Shown here piece by piece: positions 34,598-42,318 of a DNA stretch of 64,000 nt. A program made the translations under genes and the position numbers. Source of the stretch: Phycisphaerae bacterium (GTDB lineage: Bacteria > Planctomycetota > Phycisphaerae > UBA1845 > CAIVHJ01); the NCBI GenBank assembly GCA_022072405.1, contig JAJVHX010000026.1, forward strand, positions 1 to 64,000, read 5' to 3'. Under the pieces are notes generated by a model. That model ran no database searches. It was given only the letters and a program-made list of their open reading frames with translations, and was not told the DNA's origin. How positions within the stretch are numbered: position 1 is the first letter of the stretch; the number at the start of each line of letters is the position of its first letter.

Positions 34598-36355
34598 TCA
34601 GTTCACACCCGGCGGCGGGCCGGCTAAGGTAGTGAGTTGTTCGAGCGGGCTGGTATCGCCGCTGCGGATCAGGGCGATGTCGCGCTGCAGCGTAGGCCAG
34701 CCGGTTTCGATAAAGCGGCGGGCGACCTGCTTTTTGCGTTCGTTCGTCTCCGCCTGGCGGAGCAGCAGGTGACCGATCAGCACGACCAGGGCGCTATCCA
34801 CCAGCTTACGACCGTACAAATCCATATAGGTTCCGCCGCGGCCTTTGACAAATTCGATGGCTTCGATCACCAGTCTTTTGCCCTCAACCAGGGTCTGATG
34901 CAGCTTCTGTATTGGCGCCTCGCTGAAGGGATGCTGTTCGTATTCTTCCACCCGTTTTTCAAATGCCCCGCTGCAGACCCCGCGCACGGCGGCGACAATC
35001 TGCAACTGGCTGGTGCCTTCGTAGATGCTGGTGATGCGGGCATCGCGGTAGTAACGCTCCACCGGATAATCGGTCATATAGCCGCTGCCCCCCAGCACCT
35101 GAATGGCGTCGCTGGTCAGCCGGATGCTCATCTCTGAACAGTAGTACTTGCTCATCGGGGTCAGCATGCCGTTGAGCCGCTTCCAGCCGCGGGCTTCATT
35201 CTTGCGTCGTTTTTTCTCCTCTTCGCTGAGCGTGGTGTTCTGTTCTTCGAGCACGCGGAGATTGTTGTTCTCCAGGTCGCAAACGATACAGGTTTCGTAG
35301 AGCAGAGCGCGAGCCGCTTCGAGATTGATCTTCATATCCACCAGCATCTCCGCCACCGCCGGCAGATGTTCGATTGCCTTTCCAAACTGTTTGCGGCTAT
35401 GTGCATACTGCCGGGCTACGCGAAAAGCGGCTTCGGCGATGCCCACCGCCTGGGCCGCGACGCCGACGCGGGCGCCGTTCATCAGGCTCATCACGTAGCT
35501 GATCAGCCCCAGCTGCCGTTCACCAATCAGTTTGGCGGGGGCGTCATCATAAACCAGTTCGCAGGTGGGCGAACCGTGAATACCCAGCTTTTCCTCAAGA
35601 TGTCGGACCTTGATTCGTGGACCTCGTTCGGCCAGAAAGAGGCTGAGACCGCGACCGTCCTTGATATCGGGTTCGCTGCGGGCCAGCGTCAGCAGAATAT
35701 CGCCGCATCCGTTGGTAATGAAGCGTTTCACGCCGTTGAGCCGCCAGGTGCCATCGTTATCCTGCCAGGCCCGCAGACTGACCGCCTGCAGGTCGCTGCC
35801 GGCATCGGGTTCAGTCAGGACCATCGCTCCGGTCACTTCGCCGCGGGAGAAGCGCGGCAGATAATCACGTTTGATTTCCGGGCTGGCAAAGGCGTTGATA
35901 GTCTCGGCGATCCCTTGCAGCCCGAACAGATTCATCAGCGAGCCATCGGCCCGGCTGATCATTTCGACGGCCATCGTGTAGATCACATTCGGGCAGTTGA
36001 GCCCGCCATACCGCCGCGGCAGGGTAAATCCCATCAGGTCGGTCTGGGCGAGTACCTGCAGGTTGTCTCGGACCGCATCGCTCAGCGTCACCGTGCCATC
36101 ACTGTTGAGGTGGTGTCCTTTCAGATCAACCGTTTCGGCGCGCGGGGCGATATGCTCCCCCGCCACCTGCCCGGTAATCTCCAGTACTCGTCGATAATTA
36201 TCGATGGCATCTGCGGCGTCGGTCGGCGCGTAGAGAATCGCTGTCGGGCTATTGGAAGGATGAAAGTTATCCTCTTGTACTGTCGCCACCTTGGCGAGGT
36301 CTAGATGGTTGAAGAGGAACTGCAAATCTTCGTTGTCTGAAAAATAGTTGGCCAT
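34598..36355 (-). CDS. Acyl-CoA dehydrogenase, extended form
   Basis: This is a 585-residue flavoenzyme that oxidises, or with a bifurcating ETF may reduce, a 2,3-enoyl-CoA bond. The core has TGAMVLTEPDAGSDLQAV (FAD contact), KRFITNGCGDILLTLARS, EKLGIHGSPTCELVYDD, YAHSRKQFGKAIEHLPAVAEML and ITSIYEGTSQLQIVAAVRG, with Glu in YEGTSQ as catalytic base. An N-terminal part of about 60 residues and a C-terminal domain of about 130 residues extend beyond the 380-residue classic enzyme. It lies downstream of etfB-etfA and a small ORF in one operon, the ETF being its electron partner. The substrate is not predictable from sequence. Start ATG 36355 has GAGAG upstream. Confidence 0.92.
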   Translation of the reverse strand: MANYFSDNEDLQFLFNHLDLAKVATVQEDNFHPSNSPTAILYAPTDAADAIDNYRRVLEITGQVAGEHIAPRAETVDLKGHHLNSDGTVTLSDAVRDNLQVLAQTDLMGFTLPRRYGGLNCPNVIYTMAVEMISRADGSLMNLFGLQGIAETINAFASPEIKRDYLPRFSRGEVTGAMVLTEPDAGSDLQAVSLRAWQDNDGTWRLNGVKRFITNGCGDILLTLARSEPDIKDGRGLSLFLAERGPRIKVRHLEEKLGIHGSPTCELVYDDAPAKLIGERQLGLISYVMSLMNGARVGVAAQAVGIAEAAFRVARQYAHSRKQFGKAIEHLPAVAEMLVDMKINLEAARALLYETCIVCDLENNNLRVLEEQNTTLSEEEKKRRKNEARGWKRLNGMLTPMSKYYCSEMSIRLTSDAIQVLGGSGYMTDYPVERYYRDARITSIYEGTSQLQIVAAVRGVCSGAFEKRVEEYEQHPFSEAPIQKLHQTLVEGKRLVIEAIEFVKGRGGTYMDLYGRKLVDSALVVLIGHLLLRQAETNERKKQVARRFIETGWPTLQRDIALIRSGDTSPLEQLTTLAGPPPGVN

Positions 36356-36390
36356 AAGACGCTCTCATTAATTTTTGTCATGAATCAACA

Positions 36391-36675
36391 CTATCCCCAA
36401 AAACTTCTCTTTTTTGGTTTTGCGTTGACATACTCATGTTCGGTTTGGAATTCTATATAGTATGCGACGGAGTTCATTGGAATCACTACTTGACGCGAGT
36501 GAGCCCAACTAGTCGCGTGCCCGGGATAATATAATTCTCCTCGCAAAAAATATTGACCTTGCCCATACAAGAGTCGAGGTTTTCTAAGGGCTAGTACATT
36601 TTTTGCTTGAGGGGATGGAATATCTTTCAAATAAAGAATAATCACTTCTCCAGTGAGTAGTTCAGATGATTCCAT
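36391..36675 (-). CDS. Small hypothetical protein between etfA and acyl-CoA dehydrogenase
   Basis: This is a 94-residue ORF starting at ATG 36675 after GAGGTC; the ORF-track start at 36723 adds a poor leader. The sequence (SSELLTGEVIILYLKDIPSPQAKNVLALRK, then GQYFLRGELYYPGH) has no motif I know. It is visibly more AT-rich than the flanking genes and uses different codons, as if inserted into the operon. Cotranscription is likely by spacing (52 bases after etfA, 36 before the dehydrogenase). Expression is plausible but unproven. Confidence 0.5.
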   Translation of the reverse strand: MESSELLTGEVIILYLKDIPSPQAKNVLALRKPRLLYGQGQYFLRGELYYPGHATSWAHSRQVVIPMNSVAYYIEFQTEHEYVNAKPKKRSFWG

Positions 36676-36726
36676 CGGGATTGACCTCGGTAGCAGAGAT
36701 AACAACAGATAAGATATCTTCAAAAA

Positions 36727-37758
36727 TTAACTGGCCCGCTCTTTGATCGCTTTGATCATCATCGGGATAATCTTGTTGAGATCGCCGACGATACCGTAAT
36801 GGGCAACCGAAAAGATCGGCGCTTCCTTGTCCCAGTTGATGGCGATGATCTTGGCCGATTCTTCCATGCCTGCGCGATGCTGGACCGCGCCGCTGATCCC
36901 GGCGGCGATGTACAAAGCCGGACGGACCGTCGTTCCGGTCTGGCCGACCTGATGCTCTTTGCCGATGAAGCCGCCATCGACCGCCGCCCGCGAGGCGCCC
37001 ACCGCTCCGCCAATCGCCGCCGCCAGATCACGGATCAACTGGAAATTTTCGCGGCTGCCGACACCACCACCGCCCGCCACAATGGTTCGTGCGGTTTTGA
37101 GATTGACTTTGCGCGGTTCGCGGTGACGTTCGATCAGTTGGACGGACAGGTCTGCCGGGGTGAATTGGACGGTTTCGTCGATGATTTTTCCGCTGCGTTT
37201 CGGATCGGGCGGATTAAGCCGCATCACCCCCTCGCGCACCGTGGCCATCTGCGGCCAGCGCTCCGGATTGACGATGGTCGCAATGATATTGCCGCCGAAC
37301 GCCGGGCGAATCTGCAACAGCAGGTTTCGATGCGTCTCTTTTGTTTTAGGGTCAGTATAGTCGCCGATTTCCAGATCCGTGCAGTCCGCCGTCAGTCCGC
37401 AACGCATGGCCGATGCGATGCGCGGAGCCAGATCCCGACCCAGCGGGGTCGCCCCGAATATCACAATCTGCGGCTGCTGTTTTTCAATCAGCGTGGTCAA
37501 CACCCGGGCGTAGGGCAGCGTGCGGTAGTATTCCAGTTCAGTGTGATGCACATGGTAGACCTTGTCGGCGCCATGGGCGATCAGCCGGTAGGAGAGTTCG
37601 CGCACATTCCAGCCAGCCAGCACCGCCGCCATCGGCACCTGCAACTGATCCGCCAGTTGTCGGGCCTTGGTGCATAGCTCGAGCACCACCTCGCTGAGGT
37701 GTTCATCTTCCTGCTCCGCAAAAACCCAGACCTCACCTTGGTAATGACGATGGTTCAT
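36727..37758 (-). CDS. etfA: Electron transfer flavoprotein alpha subunit
   Basis: This is a 343-residue ETF alpha subunit. The N-terminal domain starts VWVFAEQEDEHLSEVVLELC and contains VIFGATPLGRDLAPRIASAM. The C-terminal FAD domain has VAGGGGVGSRENFQLIRDLAAAIGGAVGASRAAVDGGFIG, HQVGQTGTTVRPALYIAAGISGAVQHRAGMEESAKIIAIN and DLNKIIPMMIKAI, all with the expected FAD contacts. It pairs with EtfB to shuttle electrons between dehydrogenases and the membrane, or in bifurcating forms to ferredoxin. It has no ferredoxin-like N-terminal extension. The gene follows etfB by 41 bases, in one operon with the acyl-CoA dehydrogenase. Confidence 0.95.
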   Translation of the reverse strand: MNHRHYQGEVWVFAEQEDEHLSEVVLELCTKARQLADQLQVPMAAVLAGWNVRELSYRLIAHGADKVYHVHHTELEYYRTLPYARVLTTLIEKQQPQIVIFGATPLGRDLAPRIASAMRCGLTADCTDLEIGDYTDPKTKETHRNLLLQIRPAFGGNIIATIVNPERWPQMATVREGVMRLNPPDPKRSGKIIDETVQFTPADLSVQLIERHREPRKVNLKTARTIVAGGGGVGSRENFQLIRDLAAAIGGAVGASRAAVDGGFIGKEHQVGQTGTTVRPALYIAAGISGAVQHRAGMEESAKIIAINWDKEAPIFSVAHYGIVGDLNKIIPMMIKAIKERAS

Positions 37759-37799
37759 GGCTGTGTGACTCGATAAGTGGTTCGGGCATCGGCCCAGGG

Positions 37800-38714
37800 C
37801 TATCCTAATGTATGATCCTTGATCAATTCGCCGATCATCTGGCGAATGCCGGCTTCAGTGGGGGGAATTTCGGTAAATCCTTCCTTGGTCAGGACAATGG
37901 CCTGGATGCGATGGACCTTGGTGGGTGAGCCGCTCAGGCCGCACCACTGCAGATCGGCTTGAATGTCATCCAGATTCCACTGGTTGATAATCAGTCCGCG
38001 CTGCTGCAATTGTTCCACCTGCCGGCCCAGTTCCTGTTCGCACTGCTCCTCGGACAATGACGGCTGCGTTTCTGCCAATTGCCGACGAAGCTCTTCCATC
38101 GTGTGGGCCCGTTTATATTGCATCACTTTTTTAGCGGCGGGCGGTCGCGGTTGATTGGCGCTGTCCAGCACGGTAACCAGCAGCGGCAGGCGGGCCTGAA
38201 GAATTTCCCAGCCATTGCCTACGTTCCGCCGGATCCGTACCGTGCGATCGATCATATCAGTGAACTGTTCGAAATAGGTGACCTGCGGCAGTTCCAGTTT
38301 CTCAGCCAGTTGCGGACCGACCTGGGCGGTGTCACCATCGATGGCTTGGCGGCCGCAGAAAACCAGATCGATCGGTCCGAGCTTTCGAATCGCCCGGCTG
38401 AGGATGTAGCTGGTGGCCAGCGTATCGCTGGCGGCAGCGCGGCGATCGGTCAGAAGAATGACGCGATCCGCACCGCGATAAAGACATTCCCGCAGCACCT
38501 CGGCGGCGGCACCGGGGCCCATAGTGATCACCGTTACGTGGCCACCGTGTTGATCACGAACCCGCAAAGCCGCTTCCAGAGCGTGTAGATCTTCGGGGTT
38601 GAATATGGTGGGCAGAGCAGCCCGGTTAACCGTGCCATCCGCTTTCATCGACTCGCCGGTCACTCGGGTAGTGTCCGGCACCTGTTTTACACAGACGACG
38701 CATTCATATCCCAC
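37800..38714 (-). CDS. etfB: Electron transfer flavoprotein beta subunit, DGDTAQVGP type
   Basis: This is a 304-residue ETF beta subunit. It has CVVCVKQVPDTTRV at the start, NPEDLHALEAALRV, VTVITMGPGAAAEVLRECLYRGADRVILL and VFCGRQAIDGDTAQVGPQLAEKLELPQV. The DGDTAQVGP motif is what I recall for anaerobic/FixA-like ETFs, in which the beta subunit binds a second FAD; human-type ETF has DDDCNQTGQM at this point. That implies a flavin-bifurcating candidate, which is an inference. The C-terminal 60 residues form an extra helical Glu/Gln-rich segment (LRRQLAETQPSLSEEQCEQELGRQVEQL). Start is GTG 38714 with GGAG upstream. First gene of the operon, divergent from the deaminase-like gene. Confidence 0.95.
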   Translation of the reverse strand: MGYECVVCVKQVPDTTRVTGESMKADGTVNRAALPTIFNPEDLHALEAALRVRDQHGGHVTVITMGPGAAAEVLRECLYRGADRVILLTDRRAAASDTLATSYILSRAIRKLGPIDLVFCGRQAIDGDTAQVGPQLAEKLELPQVTYFEQFTDMIDRTVRIRRNVGNGWEILQARLPLLVTVLDSANQPRPPAAKKVMQYKRAHTMEELRRQLAETQPSLSEEQCEQELGRQVEQLQQRGLIINQWNLDDIQADLQWCGLSGSPTKVHRIQAIVLTKEGFTEIPPTEAGIRQMIGELIKDHTLG

Positions 38715-38920
38715 ATCGATACTCCGGAATTTTCGCGCGTCACAAGCATGGCGGCTCCGCGGAGCCAGGATACGGGTGCAACGGCATTGGAAAATTGATT
38801 GCCGGTAAAAATGCTAACCGTGCCGGTAGAGAGGGTCAAGTTTGCTTGCCGCAGGGAATTCGGCCCGATATAGTGGTATTTCTCATTCCCGTTAACAGCC
38901 GTTTGGAGAGGATCAACACC

Positions 38921-40180
38921 ATGCCGACGCTTCAGGGCACCTTGTTACAGCCGCGAACCGCTTCCGAGTGCACGGTCACCCCGCACGCCGAATTGCATAT
39001 CGCCGGTGATGGGCGGATCAGCTCCATTACCACGGCCCGCAGTTCCGGTGATCATCTCGGTGATGAACAGTGCTGGATATTGCCGGGCTTCATCGATGCC
39101 CATCTCCACACTCCGCAGTGGGATCGCCGAGGGGTTGACGGCCTGTCACTGGAGAAATGGCAGAAGCAGGTTGCCTACCCTGCTGAAGAGCGCATGAAAG
39201 ATGCCTCACTGGCTGAAAAACTGGCGGAGGAAATGGTCAGCGGTTTACTCGCCTGTGGCACCACTACCATCGCTGCCTATGGCAGCCCTTTCGCAGCCGC
39301 TACGGATCGTATTTTTGGTGTGTTGGCGCGGCGCGGGGTGCGGGCCATATTCGGCATGATGCTTAACGACGCCCATACTCCCGCCGGCTTGCAGCAATCG
39401 ACCGAAGAAGCGCTGAACCAGGCCCGCGACCTGGCCTCCCGCTGGCATGGATCCGAAAATCACCGCCTGCACTACGCTTTCTGCCTTCGCCATCCCCTGA
39501 ATTGCAGTGAGCGGTTGATGCGCGGAACCGCCGAGCTGGCCAAAATGTTCAACTGCTATATCCAGACCAATGTCGGTGAATCGCTCAGCGATGTCGCCGC
39601 GGTGCGCGAGCGTTTTCCGGATCAGCTGGATGATGTGGATCTGTTCAGCGAGCTGGGCCTGCTTTCCAGCCGGACGATCCTGGGTCATGGCGTGGTGCTC
39701 AATCATGATGAACGTCGGCAGGTGGCCGAATCCGGCGCTGTGCTGGTTCATTGCCCGACCGCCAACCTTTTCATGGAATCAGGGCTGATGGATTATTCCG
39801 CCCTCCGAGCCGCCAATATCAATGTCGTCCTGGGCAGCAGTATCGCCAGCGGCTTTGATCCCTTCATGGTGCGGGTGGCCCAGGCAGCCCTGCAGACCGC
39901 CAAAGCCCTGCGCGTTCACGCCGTTCCCCGCCAGATTCATCGCGCTCCGACACCGGCGGAAGCCTGGTGGTCCATCACCCGCGGAGCAGCCGAAGCACTC
40001 GGGCTGGGCGACCGGATCGGGCTGCTGGAACCCGGCTATGAAGCGGACTGCCTCGTGGTCCGTCCGGAACGGTGGATCAACGATCTGCCGACGGATCAGC
40101 GAATATCCGCGTTGCTCTATACCCTGCGACCGGAACAGATCGAACATGTACTGATCGCCGGCCGCCGAGTGGGTCCGTGA
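38921..40180 (+). CDS. Guanine-deaminase-like amidohydrolase with substituted metal ligands
   Basis: This is a 419-residue TIM-barrel amidohydrolase whose nearest recognisable relative is guanine deaminase: GFIDAHLHTPQW, YPAEERMKD, GLLACGTTTIAAYGS, VRERFPDQLDDVDLFSELGLL, GHGVVLNHDERRQVAESGA and HCPTANLFMESGLMDY. Two of the five metal ligands are changed. The beta-5 His in QTHxxE is Asn (QTNVGES) and the beta-8 Asp in LGTDVAGG is Ser (LGSSIASG). The His pair HLH and the beta-6 His remain. Catalysis by the normal mechanism is doubtful, so it may have another substrate or a regulatory role. Start ATG 38921 follows GGAGAGGATC; the ORF-track start at 38795 is not supported. It is divergent from etfB. 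Confidence 0.85.
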   Translation: MPTLQGTLLQPRTASECTVTPHAELHIAGDGRISSITTARSSGDHLGDEQCWILPGFIDAHLHTPQWDRRGVDGLSLEKWQKQVAYPAEERMKDASLAEKLAEEMVSGLLACGTTTIAAYGSPFAAATDRIFGVLARRGVRAIFGMMLNDAHTPAGLQQSTEEALNQARDLASRWHGSENHRLHYAFCLRHPLNCSERLMRGTAELAKMFNCYIQTNVGESLSDVAAVRERFPDQLDDVDLFSELGLLSSRTILGHGVVLNHDERRQVAESGAVLVHCPTANLFMESGLMDYSALRAANINVVLGSSIASGFDPFMVRVAQAALQTAKALRVHAVPRQIHRAPTPAEAWWSITRGAAEALGLGDRIGLLEPGYEADCLVVRPERWINDLPTDQRISALLYTLRPEQIEHVLIAGRRVGP

Positions 40181-40227
40181 GAAAATCGACCTGTCGCCTT
40201 CACCATGCAGATGAGGAGAAGTTCACG

Positions 40228-42261
40228 ATGAGGAGACTTCCGCTTTGGGTCACCAGTCGAGGTGTAGTTCCGCTGATGGCCTTTGTTCTGGTGTGCAGTT
40301 GGACCGTGGTGGTGCACGCCCAGCCTCCCCAACCGGCGACCGAGGCGGAGATCAACGAACTGCTCAGTCGTTCGAAGGAAAAAGAGTGGGGTTCGGCGAC
40401 CCTGCTCTATGTGCTGGATGAGGCGGATGTTTATGTACAATCCAGCGGCTTGGCCACTACGAAAAGCTGCCAGCTCATTCGCTTGCTGACACCAGCAGCC
40501 GTCAAAAGCCAGTCGGTTCTCCATTTTGATTTCGACCCGGCGAGCAACCGGGTTACGGTCGAACAGGTCCGCGTGCGGCAGGCAGATGGCACGATTCGCG
40601 AAGTTGCGCTGGATGGATTGGTGACCGGTCCGGCTCGGCAGTGGGCGATTTATTGGCGCGGGCAACAGCATCTGCTGAATGTCCCCGACCTGCAGGTGGG
40701 GGACGTGCTGGAAGTACGAACCAGCAAGGTGGGTTATAACGTCGCCTATCTGGATGAAGGTAATGAGGGAAGCGCCGGCGGCAAGAACACCCCCACGGAT
40801 GGTTCTGATCTGATCCCGCCCATGCCCGGCCACTGGTATGAAGTGGCGGAGTTTCAAGGCGATCAGCCCATCTGGCATAAACGCTACAGCGTACACATGC
40901 CCAAATCAATGCCGCTGCAATACGAGGTGTATAACGGCGCGGTACGCTCCTCGGTCTGGTTCCAGGAGGATGAACTGGTCTACAGTTTCGTGGCAGATCA
41001 GGTGCCGCCGATCGCCCGCGAACCCTACATGGTGGCGACCAGTGATGTAGTGCCCAAAGTGGTGCTGGCGACGGTGCCCGACTGGCCGACCAAATCCCGC
41101 TGGTTCCATGAAGCCAACCGCTACCAGTTTGAGGTGGACGATACGGTCAAAAAGCAGGTGGAAGAAATCATTCGCGGTCTGAAAACGGATGAAGAAAAAG
41201 TGGCGGCGCTGAATCACTGGGTTGCGGATAACATCCGCTACTACGGCACGACGCGCGGACCGACCGAAGGCTACACCGTCCATACCGGCATCGAAACGCT
41301 GCGCGATCGCGGCGGCGTGTGCAAGGACAAAGCGGGTATTCTGGTCACTTTTCTGCGTGCCGCCGGTTTTGAAGCCTATCCAGCCATGACCATGGCAGGT
41401 TCGCGTATTGAAGCGATTCCCGCCGACCAGTTCAACCATTGCGTCACGCTGCTCAAACAGCAGGACGGCTCGTTTACGATTCTCGACCCCACCTGGATTC
41501 CCTTCAGCCGGGAAATGTGGAGCAGTCGCGAAGCCCTGCAGGGCATTGTCTACGGCACGCCCGAAGGCCAGCCACTGACACTCACACCCTATTATGAACC
41601 GGACTACAATCTCTATTCCGCTACATCGACCAGCCGCCTCGGCAGCGACGGCACGTTACAGTCAGATGTTGAAATGTTGCTCAAGGGTTATCCCTGTACT
41701 TATTTCCGGCGGTCGCTGAACAAGCCGCAGTCTCAGCAGCGTCCGATTCTGGAAAGTAATCTCAATCTGGCGCCCAATGCCCGGCTGCTGGATTATCAGT
41801 TTACCGCTCCCACCGACTATTCATCGGATACCCAGGTGCAGCTTTCGGTGCAGGCGGAAGGTTACGCTGCCGGCAGTCCGCAGCGTCGCCTCTTCAAGCT
41901 GCCGCTGCTCAATCATCTGCTGAAGAACATATTGATTCCCGATCTGTTCTATAACTTGTCGGCGGATCAACGCCAGTTTGATCTACGGCTGCGCGCCACC
42001 CGGCAGGTGCGTTATGAGGATACGATCCAGTTACCCTCCGGCTGGCAGGTGGTGCAGCGATCCGACAACGTCCAGCTGGAAACCCCCACGGCGACACTCG
42101 ATTTTTCATCGGAGTTGACAGTGGGGCAGTTGCATTACCGGCTGGAACTGACGGTCAAGCAGCATCAGGTAACTGCACGCGACTATCCTGACTTGAAAAA
42201 AGTGCTTTCCAAATTGCAGGAACTGGCCGGCCAGTGGGTCGTCATCGAAACGAAATTGTAG
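40228..42261 (+). CDS. Exported DUF3857/transglutaminase-like protein, active-site complete
   Basis: This is a 677-residue protein with a signal peptide (RRLPLWVTSRGVVPLMAFVLVCSWTVVVHAQ). An N-terminal DUF3857-type domain (about residues 50-260) precedes a transglutaminase-like core with Cys in RDRGGVCKDKAGILVTFL, His in PADQFNHCVTLLK and Asp in TILDPTWIPF, the complete triad. A C-terminal beta domain follows. Such proteins may cleave or crosslink peptides at the cell surface; the substrate is unknown. Start ATG 40228 follows GAGGAGAAG. The next gene is a related protein without the Cys, and the pair probably forms one unit (57 bases apart). Confidence 0.82.
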   Translation: MRRLPLWVTSRGVVPLMAFVLVCSWTVVVHAQPPQPATEAEINELLSRSKEKEWGSATLLYVLDEADVYVQSSGLATTKSCQLIRLLTPAAVKSQSVLHFDFDPASNRVTVEQVRVRQADGTIREVALDGLVTGPARQWAIYWRGQQHLLNVPDLQVGDVLEVRTSKVGYNVAYLDEGNEGSAGGKNTPTDGSDLIPPMPGHWYEVAEFQGDQPIWHKRYSVHMPKSMPLQYEVYNGAVRSSVWFQEDELVYSFVADQVPPIAREPYMVATSDVVPKVVLATVPDWPTKSRWFHEANRYQFEVDDTVKKQVEEIIRGLKTDEEKVAALNHWVADNIRYYGTTRGPTEGYTVHTGIETLRDRGGVCKDKAGILVTFLRAAGFEAYPAMTMAGSRIEAIPADQFNHCVTLLKQQDGSFTILDPTWIPFSREMWSSREALQGIVYGTPEGQPLTLTPYYEPDYNLYSATSTSRLGSDGTLQSDVEMLLKGYPCTYFRRSLNKPQSQQRPILESNLNLAPNARLLDYQFTAPTDYSSDTQVQLSVQAEGYAAGSPQRRLFKLPLLNHLLKNILIPDLFYNLSADQRQFDLRLRATRQVRYEDTIQLPSGWQVVQRSDNVQLETPTATLDFSSELTVGQLHYRLELTVKQHQVTARDYPDLKKVLSKLQELAGQWVVIETKL

Positions 42262-42286
42262 ACCGTGGACAGTGAATGATTTAATG

Positions 42287-42310
42287 AGCCGCGGGCTTAA
42301 GCCCGTGCGG
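42287..42310 (+). repeat. Intergenic palindromic repeat, family 1, in gene leader
   Basis: CCGCGGGCTTAAGCCCGTGCGG folds as GGGCTTAAGCCC with flanking complementarity. It sits only a few bases before the ribosome binding site (CGGAG) of the next gene and could affect its translation. Confidence 0.5.
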
Positions 42311-42318
42311 AGTTGAAT

